34,023 nucleotides of DNA from Bordetella parapertussis (lineage in GTDB: Bacteria; Pseudomonadota; Gammaproteobacteria; Burkholderiales; SG8-39): positions 1-34,023 of the forward strand of contig CAMCYY010000005.1 in NCBI GenBank assembly GCA_945885335.1, given 5' to 3'. The notes beneath the pieces were generated by a model. It did not search any database, had not been told where the DNA came from, and worked only from the letters and a program-made list of their open reading frames with translations. Positions within the stretch are counted from its first letter, which is position 1. Every line of letters begins with the position of its first letter. Below, piece by piece: positions 19,326-27,397 of the stretch. The translations under genes were made by a program, and so were the position numbers.

Positions 19326-20891
19326 ATGAGCCGCATCCACCGTCGCCGTTTCCTGCAGGCGCTCGCCGGCATGGGCGTGATCACGCTGCCAGGCGCATAC
19401 GCCTGGGCCCAGGTTGAGGTCCGTCCGCGGTTTTCCGCGAATCCGTTTTCACTGGGCGTGGCCTCCGGCTACCCCTCGCCGGACGGCATGGTGCTGTGGA
19501 CGCGGCTCGCGCCTGAGCCCTATGAACCCGGTGGCGGCATGGGACGCAACGCGGTGGATGTGAAATGGGAAATGGCCGAAGACGATGCGATGTCCCGCAT
19601 CATTGCGTCTGGCACGGAACGCGCCAACACCGCCTGGGCGCATTCGGTGCATGTTGAGGTCCGAGGGTTGCGGCCGGCGCGCCCCTACTGGTATCGCTTC
19701 ATTGCGGGCGATGCCGCAAGTCCGATCGGCCGCACGCGCACCGCACCGGCCATAGATGCGCAACCTGATCGCCTGCGCTTTGCGTTTGCCTCCTGCCAAC
19801 AATACGAGCAGGGCTACTACGGCGCCTACCGGCATCTGGTACAGGACGACCCGGATCTGATCGTATTCCTCGGTGACTACATTTATGAATCCTCCTGGGG
19901 CAAGGATCATGTGCGGCACCATTTGAGATCGGAACCCAGGACGCTGGACGAATACCGCGCACGCTATGCACAGTACAAAGCCGATCCCGACCTGCGCGCA
20001 GCCCATGCCATTGCGCCCTGGATCGTCACCTGGGACGACCACGAGGTGGAAAACGACTACGCCAATGACCAGCCGCAAAATCCGCGGGAACAATCATTCT
20101 TCCTTGCACGCCGCGCCGCCGCCTACAAGGCGTATTACGAACACATGCCACTGCCGCGCTCGGCCATGCCCGACGGCGCGCGCATGCAGCTCTACAACCG
20201 TGCAACCTTCGGCGGGCTGGCGACCTTTCACATACTGGACGACCGGCAATACCGTTCCATACAGGCCTGTCCGCGGCCAAACCGCGCCGGCTCAAACACC
20301 ATCGATGTCAGCGTATGCCCTACGTTGCTTAAAACCGATCGCACGCTGCTTGGGAGCGCACAGGAGCAATGGCTGGAGACAGGCCTGTCCGCGTCGCCTA
20401 CGCGCTGGAACATCCTGGCCCAGCAATCGGTGATGGCGCAGGTGGATCGCAAGCCGGGTTCGGGACGCTCGGCGTGGACCGACAGCTGGGATGGCTACCC
20501 GGCATCGCGACAGCGACTGCTGAAACACATTGCCGAGCACAAGGTCGCTAACCCGGTGGTAATCGGCGGCGACGTGCACATGTTCTACGTCAACGATCTC
20601 AAAAGCGATTTCGACGATCCTGCCTCCCCCGTCATCGCCAGCGAGTTTGTCGGCACGTCAATCACCTCACAGGCGGGCTCACAGCAAACGGCGCAGCGCT
20701 TCCTGCCCGACAATCCGCACATCCACCTGGCCGAAACGCGTTACCGCGGCTACACCCGCGTGGAACTTACACCGAAGCAGATGAAAGTGGACCTGCGCAT
20801 CATGGCAAACGTCACGCAGCCCGACGCCACGTGCAGCACGCTCGCCAGCTTCGTGGTGGAAGACGGCCGCGCCGGCCCGAAAAAAGCCTGA
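19326..20891 (+). CDS. phoD: Alkaline phosphatase D family protein (PhoD), Tat-exported
   Basis: Twin-arginine signal HRRRFLQALAGMGVITLPGAYAWA; FAFASCQQYEQGYYGAYRHL, DLIVFLGDYIYE, WDDHEVENDYAND, VVIGGDVHMFYV. Confidence 0.93.
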   Translation: MSRIHRRRFLQALAGMGVITLPGAYAWAQVEVRPRFSANPFSLGVASGYPSPDGMVLWTRLAPEPYEPGGGMGRNAVDVKWEMAEDDAMSRIIASGTERANTAWAHSVHVEVRGLRPARPYWYRFIAGDAASPIGRTRTAPAIDAQPDRLRFAFASCQQYEQGYYGAYRHLVQDDPDLIVFLGDYIYESSWGKDHVRHHLRSEPRTLDEYRARYAQYKADPDLRAAHAIAPWIVTWDDHEVENDYANDQPQNPREQSFFLARRAAAYKAYYEHMPLPRSAMPDGARMQLYNRATFGGLATFHILDDRQYRSIQACPRPNRAGSNTIDVSVCPTLLKTDRTLLGSAQEQWLETGLSASPTRWNILAQQSVMAQVDRKPGSGRSAWTDSWDGYPASRQRLLKHIAEHKVANPVVIGGDVHMFYVNDLKSDFDDPASPVIASEFVGTSITSQAGSQQTAQRFLPDNPHIHLAETRYRGYTRVELTPKQMKVDLRIMANVTQPDATCSTLASFVVEDGRAGPKKA

Positions 20892-21034
20892 CCTAACCCC
20901 GGCGCTTCGGCGCTTTGCAGGTATTCGCCGCAAAACCTGCCTCCCTCTTTGTCCTCATTTGACGACAGTCGCCTACATCTCCCCTGCATCAGTTTCAGCG
21001 GTAACACATTGTTACCCATTACTCGTCGCTTTCC

Positions 21035-21066
21035 CCCCACTCGTGCGTTAAAACTTGCACGTGGGG
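21035..21066 (+). promoter_or_regulatory. Imperfect hairpin upstream of the secreted protein pair
   Basis: CCCCAC-tc-GTGC-(10 nt)-GCAC-GTGGGG, 45 nt upstream of ATG 21112. Confidence 0.35.
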
Positions 21067-21111
21067 AGAACGCATCAAGCGCGTTATTGAAACCAGGCAA
21101 AGGAGTCCAGC

Positions 21112-21432
21112 ATGAACAACAAGCTCAAAGTCCTCATCGCCGGCGCTGCATTGGTCACTCTTGCCGGAGCGACCACCACAGCCTCCGCCAACGACCGCAT
21201 CGGCTTCAGCATAACAATCAGCTCACCCGGCTATGCCTACGCACCGGCACCGGCCTACGTTTATGCACCGCCTGCGGTCTATTACTCGCCGCGTGTGGTG
21301 TATGGCCCGCCACGCGTGATGTATGCACCGCAGCATGTCTATTACAGCGCGCCGCAGTGGCGCGGCCGTGACGACAGACATCGTGGCCCCCGTGACCATG
21401 GTGGCCGCGGCGGCCATCGCGACTGGCGCTAG
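21112..21432 (+). CDS. Small secreted Tyr/Pro-rich protein of unknown function
   Basis: Signal peptide MNNKLKVLIAGAALVTLAGATTTASA; Tyr-rich YAYAPAPAYVYAPPAVYYSPRVVYGPPRVMYAPQHVYYSAP; basic RGRDDRHRGPRDHGGRGGHRDWR tail; RBS-like AAAGGAG upstream. Confidence 0.75.
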   Translation: MNNKLKVLIAGAALVTLAGATTTASANDRIGFSITISSPGYAYAPAPAYVYAPPAVYYSPRVVYGPPRVMYAPQHVYYSAPQWRGRDDRHRGPRDHGGRGGHRDWR

Positions 21433-21469
21433 GCCTTCAGCGCCTGAACATGCCGGAAAGGATTTCATC

Positions 21470-23170
21470 ATGAAAAACACGCAGTCGTTCCCGTCACTCC
21501 AGACCTCGCGCAGGCTGCGCCTGCTGATGCTGCCGGTGCTGGTCATCGGCGCGCTGGGCGGCACGCTACGGCCTGCCAGCCTGCACGCCGCCGAGTCTTC
21601 GCAGTTCAGCCATCAATCGAGTTACTCGCAGCAGGAGCTCGATCGCATGCTGGCGCCGATTGCGCTGTATCCGGACACGCTGTTGTCGCAGATCCTTATG
21701 GCCTCGACCTATCCGCTGGAGGTGGTGGAGGCTTCGCGCTGGTCGCGCGGCAACTCCAGGCTGCGCGGCGAGGATGCCGTGCGCGCAGTGGAACGCGAGG
21801 ACTGGGACCCCAGCGTGAAATCGCTGGTGGCCTTCCCGCAGATCCTGGCCATGATGGACGAAAAGCTCGATTGGACAAAACAACTGGGCGATGCCTTCCT
21901 TGATGCCGAGCCGCAGGTCATGGACACAGTGCAGGCATTGCGCCAGCGCGCCATGGCCGCGGGCAACCTGCAATCCAATGAGCATATCCGCGTGGCGCAT
22001 CAGGAACGCATCATCGTGGTCGAGCCGGCCAGCCCGCGCGTGGTGTATGTGCCCTACTACGACCCGCTGGTGATCTACGGCGCGTGGTGGTGGCCGGCGC
22101 CGCCAGTGTACTGGGCAGCATGGCCCGGTTATTACCCGGTACGGCCCGGCGTGCGCGTCGGCCTCTACTGGGGCGGCGGCATCACGTTCTCCGCGAACCT
22201 GTTCTTCGGCGGTTTCGACTGGCCGCGACGGCAGGTGGTGCACAATCACTACACCGTCGTGAACCGCACCGTCGTAGTCAACCGTGCCGCCGATTCATGG
22301 CGGCATGACCCGGGCCATCGCCGCGGCGTCCCCTATCGCAGCGCCAACGTGCAGCAGCGTTTTGCCGGATCAGATTACGGCAACCGTGGTCCGCGTCGTG
22401 ACGTCAATCGTGACAGCGCTGATCGCGACGGGCGCCCTGATTTCAACGCCCAGCGACAGACCGGCCCACGTGGTTCAAGGGACAATGACCGTGCCCGGGA
22501 CAATCGCGATGGCGAGCCGTCTGCGCGCCAGCAGGAAACCCGGCGCAATGAGGGCAATCGCACTCCGGATCGCGGTGCAGTGACGCAGCGCCCGTCAGAC
22601 ATTGCTGCGCAGGTTCACCCGGATCGCAGCCCAGACCCTGGTGCCGAACGCCGGGATGCGGACCGCGGGAACGCAGACAATCGCGGACGTGACCGGCGCG
22701 AGGAAGTCAGGCGCGACGACGGCCGGCGAGATGGGGCGCGACGTGAAAACGCTCCTGACCGGGATGGCCGCAATGATGGCGGTCGCCCGGAACGGCGCAC
22801 CCAGGCTGCACCGGACAGCACGCCCCTGGCCGCCGCATCGCCGACCGCGCAGGGCGCTCCCACTCTGCGCGCAGCGCCAAGTGCGCCGGTCAGTACCCCG
22901 GTACAGGCCGCACCGGTACAGGCCCCGGTTCGCGCTGAAATCAGGCCATCAGTTGTGCAAAGGCCTGCTGAAAACCGGGAGCGCCCCGCCCAGTCGGCAA
23001 GCGGCAATCGTCCGGAGGTGACGGAACGCGGCGGCCCCGGTCGCCCCGAGACGGCGCGCAACGCAGAGCGCCGCGATGCGGGGGAGCGCAGCGGTGAGCG
23101 TGGCGCGCACCGTGCTGATCGCGCCGGTGAGAAGGGCAATCACCGCGCTCAGCGGGAAGAACGCGGCTAG
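21470..23170 (+). CDS. DUF3300 domain-containing protein with long disordered Arg/Asp-rich tail
   Basis: YSQQELDRMLAPIALYPDTLLSQILMASTYPLEVVEASRW...DWDPSVKSLVAFPQILAMMDEKLDWTKQLGDAF typical of DUF3300; RD/N/P-rich low-complexity C-terminus. Confidence 0.9.
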   Translation: MKNTQSFPSLQTSRRLRLLMLPVLVIGALGGTLRPASLHAAESSQFSHQSSYSQQELDRMLAPIALYPDTLLSQILMASTYPLEVVEASRWSRGNSRLRGEDAVRAVEREDWDPSVKSLVAFPQILAMMDEKLDWTKQLGDAFLDAEPQVMDTVQALRQRAMAAGNLQSNEHIRVAHQERIIVVEPASPRVVYVPYYDPLVIYGAWWWPAPPVYWAAWPGYYPVRPGVRVGLYWGGGITFSANLFFGGFDWPRRQVVHNHYTVVNRTVVVNRAADSWRHDPGHRRGVPYRSANVQQRFAGSDYGNRGPRRDVNRDSADRDGRPDFNAQRQTGPRGSRDNDRARDNRDGEPSARQQETRRNEGNRTPDRGAVTQRPSDIAAQVHPDRSPDPGAERRDADRGNADNRGRDRREEVRRDDGRRDGARRENAPDRDGRNDGGRPERRTQAAPDSTPLAAASPTAQGAPTLRAAPSAPVSTPVQAAPVQAPVRAEIRPSVVQRPAENRERPAQSASGNRPEVTERGGPGRPETARNAERRDAGERSGERGAHRADRAGEKGNHRAQREERG

Positions 23171-23173
23171 TCG

Positions 23174-23611
23174 CTAGTGAGCGGCCTGGCGTATCCAGCG
23201 CTCGAGTGACGCGGCATCCATGGCACCGGATTGCCGCGCCACTTCTTTTCCGTTCCGAAAAATCGCCAGCGTGGGAATGGAGCGGATGTTGAAGCGCGAG
23301 GCCAATGTCTGCTCCGCATCCGTGTCGAGCTTGGCCAGGCGGTAACGCGGCCCCAGCGCCGCCGCGGCCTTCTCGAACTGCGGCGCCATCATGCGGCAGG
23401 GGCCGCACCATGGCGCCCAGAAATCCACCACCACGGGAATGTCGGAGCGCGCCGTCTGGGCCTCGAAGTTCGCAGCATTCAATTCCACCGGCTTGCTGGC
23501 AAACAAGGCCTTGCCGCAGCGCCCGCAGGTACCCCCGTCGGACAGGCGCTCTTCAGGGACGCGATTCAGCGTGTCGCAGTGCGGGCAGGCAATATGCAGG
23601 GATTGGGTCAT
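23174..23611 (-). CDS. trxC: Thioredoxin 2 (TrxC)
   Basis: N-terminal zinc motifs CPHC and CGRC; active site DFWAPWCGPCRMMAPQ. Confidence 0.94.
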   Translation of the reverse strand: MTQSLHIACPHCDTLNRVPEERLSDGGTCGRCGKALFASKPVELNAANFEAQTARSDIPVVVDFWAPWCGPCRMMAPQFEKAAAALGPRYRLAKLDTDAEQTLASRFNIRSIPTLAIFRNGKEVARQSGAMDAASLERWIRQAAH

Positions 23612-23675
23612 TGCAGCGGTCCATAAGGCTGTTTCTGCCAGATGGGGCCCTTCCCTGCGCTTTCAAGCCCGCCGG

Positions 23676-24497
23676 CTACTCGCCAATGTAGGCGGGCTTG
23701 CGCTTTTCGAGAAAGGCCGCCACCGACTCCTTGTGGTCCTTGGACAGCCCGACAATGGGCTGGTAATCCTGTTCGGCACGGAAGCAGGCCTCCAGCGTGT
23801 GGTAGCTGTTGATCATTGCCGACTTCGTCAACGCGAAGGCCAGCGGCGGCACTGCGGCAAAGCGTTCAGCGGCAAGAATGGCATTCTCCAGCGCCTTGCC
23901 CGGCTCGCTCACTTCATGCACCAGTCCATAGCGCTCGGCATCGGTGGCATTGATCTGCCGACCGGACAGCAGCAGTTCACGTGCGCGCCCCGGACCGCAG
24001 CGCGCCGTCACCAGGTAGTACATGCCGAGGTCCGGGCACAGGCCGCGCAAAATCTGCGCCGCCGCGAAGCGCGCATTGCTGGCCGCCACCGTGTAATCGC
24101 CGATGGCGGCAAAGCTCATGCCGGCCCCGAAGGCAATGCCCTCGACCGCGGTCACCAGCGGCTTGGGCGTCTCGGCCAGCATGCGGGTCATGGTCAGATT
24201 GACCTCCGACATCGCAAAAGCGCCGCGCCGCGCCATCAGGCCCACACCGGCCGCACCGCGCTCCTTCATGCCCTTCACGTCACCGCCCGCACAGAAGGCA
24301 CCGCCGGCGCCGGTCAGCACAATCGCCTTGCATTCTTTCGACTGGCCAAGCTGCCCCATATAACGGATCAGGTCATCCTTGATCTGCGGTGACAGCGCAT
24401 TCCTGCGTGCCACATTGTTGATGGTGAGAACGGCAATGCTGCCCTCCCAGGTCAGATCGACGCGGATGACCTCTGCGGCTTGCGGGTTGACGGACAT
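23676..24497 (-). CDS. Enoyl-CoA hydratase/isomerase family protein
   Basis: VLTINNVARRNALSPQIKDDL, GAGGAFCAGGDVKGM, VEGIAFGAGMSFAAIGDYTVAA. Likely start ATG at 24497 (MSVNPQ) rather than ORF start 24707. Confidence 0.92.
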   Translation of the reverse strand: MSVNPQAAEVIRVDLTWEGSIAVLTINNVARRNALSPQIKDDLIRYMGQLGQSKECKAIVLTGAGGAFCAGGDVKGMKERGAAGVGLMARRGAFAMSEVNLTMTRMLAETPKPLVTAVEGIAFGAGMSFAAIGDYTVAASNARFAAAQILRGLCPDLGMYYLVTARCGPGRARELLLSGRQINATDAERYGLVHEVSEPGKALENAILAAERFAAVPPLAFALTKSAMINSYHTLEACFRAEQDYQPIVGLSKDHKESVAAFLEKRKPAYIGE

Positions 24498-24544
24498 GCC
24501 TTCTCCTTGATGTTGTTTGACAGCGACCTGAACGGCCGTTTTCG

Positions 24545-24569
24545 GGTCGGCGCCACTATGGCGCCGACC
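24545..24569. promoter_or_regulatory. Perfect 25-bp dyad in divergent intergenic region
   Basis: GGTCGGCGCCA-CTA-TGGCGCCGACC, 47 bp upstream of the enoyl-CoA hydratase start. Confidence 0.5.
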
Positions 24570-24837
24570 AATTTTCCTTTCATTATGCCCGCTTTGACAT
24601 TGCCGCGAGAAGGCAGCCTGTTCAACAACGACGATGGCGACGACAGCGATCTTTTCGATCCCGGAAAAAGAGCATTGACATCTTTGCACGGTTTCGCCTG
24701 ACAACACCCCTCAAATCCCCTGCAATGTGCCGGTACCGCGATTGACACGACTCCGGAATGACGCGCACGATGACACTCGCTGCAGAGAAGATTCGATAAT
24801 TCATTCCAAATGAAAAATCCCTCCAGGAGGAGGACAA

Positions 24838-25824
24838 ATGACAACACGTGAAAAACATGGCGCAAGCGGCATGACCGCACTGCTCGCAGGCGCAGCCCTC
24901 GCGATATTTGCCGGTACCAGCATTGCCCAGAAAGCGCCGGCCTATCCTTCCAAGCCTTTGACGATGATCATCCCGAATTCGCCGGGCAGCCCGGGCGATG
25001 TGCTGCTGCGCCTCATCGGACCGAAACTCACCGAGGCCTGGGGCCAGCCGGTGATCGCGGACTTTCGTCCCGGCGCAACCGGCCTGATCGCCGTTGAGGC
25101 GCTGGCAAGGTCGGCACCGGATGGTTACACCATGTACCAGTCGTCGCTGACCACGCTGCTCGGCACATTGCTGCAGCAGAAGAACATACTCAGCGACTTT
25201 GCTTCGGTCACGATGATCGGCGCCACGCCGTTTGCGATCACGGCCAATGCCTCCGTGCCCGCAAAGAACATTGCCGAATGGATTTCCTACGCCAGAGCGC
25301 ATCAGGATGAAATGGCCTATGGCTCCACCGGAATCTGGGGATCGGCGCACCTTTGCATGGAAGCGCTCAACGAACTGGCCGGCATCAAGATGCTGCACGT
25401 TCCCTACAAGGACGCATCGCTCGCCACGAACGCCCTGATTTCCGGGCAGGTGCAGGGCTACTGTGCCGCGGCGGCCAATGCAAACACCATGGCCCGCACC
25501 GGAAAGGTTCGCGTCCTCGGGGTGACTTACCTGAAACCCACGCGGCTCATGCCCGGCGTGACGCCGGTGGCCGACACGGTGCCGGGCTTCGAGCTTCTGG
25601 GGTGGTACGGACTTCAGCTCAACAAGGGCACGCCAACCCAGATTGTCGACAAGCTGAACGCCGAAGTGGTGAGGGCGCTCAGGAACCCCGAAGCCAGCGA
25701 GCGCATGCTGGCCATCGGGATCGAACCCGCCGGAACGACGCCCGCCGAGTTCACCGCCTTCGTGAAGAACGAAGGCGCACGCTTTGCAAAGATTCTCAAG
25801 GATAGAAACGCCAAGATGGAGTGA
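24838..25824 (+). CDS. Tripartite tricarboxylate transporter substrate-binding protein (Bug/TctC family)
   Basis: YPSKPLTMIIPNSPGSPGDVLLRLIGPKLTEAWGQPVIADFRPGATGLIAVEALARSAPDGYTMYQSS; signal peptide; GGAGGA RBS. Confidence 0.94.
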   Translation: MTTREKHGASGMTALLAGAALAIFAGTSIAQKAPAYPSKPLTMIIPNSPGSPGDVLLRLIGPKLTEAWGQPVIADFRPGATGLIAVEALARSAPDGYTMYQSSLTTLLGTLLQQKNILSDFASVTMIGATPFAITANASVPAKNIAEWISYARAHQDEMAYGSTGIWGSAHLCMEALNELAGIKMLHVPYKDASLATNALISGQVQGYCAAAANANTMARTGKVRVLGVTYLKPTRLMPGVTPVADTVPGFELLGWYGLQLNKGTPTQIVDKLNAEVVRALRNPEASERMLAIGIEPAGTTPAEFTAFVKNEGARFAKILKDRNAKME

Positions 25825-25942
25825 TCGCCCGCAGCCCCGCGCCATCCGATGCCATCACGGGAACGCCCCGGGTTGCATCGGGCCCGGGAATGACGGAGGT
25901 ACACTGCCCCTGGAGGCGAAGTGCACATGCCTCCCCATCACC

Positions 25943-27292
25943 TCATCGCTCCCGCCCCGCTTCATGCGCGACCTTCCGCACCGGCGACAGCAGGTACTCC
26001 AGCACCGTGCGCGTCCCGAGGTTGATTTCCGCCGACACCTGCATGCCCGGCACCAGCGGATAGCGCGCTTCGGCAGCGATGAGTTCCTGATGCTGCAGGT
26101 GGACGATGGTGCGAAAGGCCAGCGACAGCGGGCGGACTGGCTGTTGCTCAGCCCGCGCCGGTGATGCCGGCGTGTCGGTGGCATCGGCGCTGACCTGCTT
26201 CACCCGGCCTTCGACCATGCCGTACTTCTGGAACGGGAAGGCGGCGAACTTCAGCTTCACCGCCTGCCCGGGCCTGACCAGTCCGACATCCTGGCTACCC
26301 AGCCACACTTCGGCAAACACGCTTTCACCCACCGGCACCAGGGTCATCAGGATGGTGCCCGGCGCGGTGACAGTGCCGGTGGTGTGGGTTGCGAGGTCCT
26401 TGACCGTGCCGGCCCGGGGTGCACGCAATTCCAGCAAGCCCTGGCGATGACGGAGTTTGGCAAGATCCTGGCGCAGGCGCTCGGACTGCGCCGCAACCTC
26501 GAAGCGTTCCGCCTGCAACTGGCGCCGGTAGTCGGCGCTAATCTGCGTGCTCCTGCGTTCGGACTGCGCGATCAGCGCAAGATTGCTGCGGATGATGAAC
26601 TCCTGTGCCTTCAGATCCTGCTCGCGTTCGATGCGCTCGCGCTGCTTGTCTGCCGCCATCAGGTTGCCGGCAAAGCCATCCTTTACCAGTTTGTCGTAGG
26701 CGGCCTCCGCCGCGGCATACAGCGGCAGCGTGCGTTCCAGCTTGACGCGGGTCTCGCGTGCGGCGGCGAGATCGTTCTCCGCCTTCTCGCGCACAGCCTC
26801 TTCCTGGGACAGGGCACTACGGTAAGCCTGCAGATTCGCGGCATGCTGTGCAGCGGCCTGGACAAAGGCATCGCCCGGATCATCTCCCTTGCGTACCAGG
26901 GGCTGGCCGGCAAGCTGTGCGTCGATGCGGCGCAGTGCAATGACACGGGCGTGATAGTCGTGCGCCAGCGTTGCAGCATCGGCATCGGAGATCACCGGAT
27001 CCATGCGCACCAGCACCTGCCCGGATGCCACACGCTCGCCCTCGCGCACGAGGATGTCGCGGACAATCCCCTGCTCTGGGGACTGCACGATCTGCAGATA
27101 GCCTTCGGGCACGATCTTGCCCTCGGCCACCGCGACAATGTCCAGGCGCCCGAATGCCGCCCATAGCAGCACGCAGGCCAACAGGGCCATCAGCAGGCGC
27201 AGGCACCAGCCGGCCAGCGGCGACGGCGGCCTGTCCTGCAGGCGCAGCAGCGCCGGGGCGAAGTCCAGAGGGTCGGCATTTCCATTCTCCAT
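25943..27292 (-). CDS. HlyD family type I secretion periplasmic adaptor
   Basis: GRLDIVAVAEGKIVPEGYLQIVQSPEQGIVRDILVREGERVASGQVLVRMDP; long coiled coil; LRAPRAGTVKDLATHTTGTVTAPG. Strong AGGAGG RBS. Confidence 0.94.
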   Translation of the reverse strand: MENGNADPLDFAPALLRLQDRPPSPLAGWCLRLLMALLACVLLWAAFGRLDIVAVAEGKIVPEGYLQIVQSPEQGIVRDILVREGERVASGQVLVRMDPVISDADAATLAHDYHARVIALRRIDAQLAGQPLVRKGDDPGDAFVQAAAQHAANLQAYRSALSQEEAVREKAENDLAAARETRVKLERTLPLYAAAEAAYDKLVKDGFAGNLMAADKQRERIEREQDLKAQEFIIRSNLALIAQSERRSTQISADYRRQLQAERFEVAAQSERLRQDLAKLRHRQGLLELRAPRAGTVKDLATHTTGTVTAPGTILMTLVPVGESVFAEVWLGSQDVGLVRPGQAVKLKFAAFPFQKYGMVEGRVKQVSADATDTPASPARAEQQPVRPLSLAFRTIVHLQHQELIAAEARYPLVPGMQVSAEINLGTRTVLEYLLSPVRKVAHEAGRER

Positions 27293-27397
27293 GGCCAGCC
27301 TCCTGAATTCAAATAATGATCATTTTCATAATATTGCCATTTATAAAAGCAACAAAAGTCGAATATTGTTATCTCATTATTTCAGTGCGTGTTGCCT

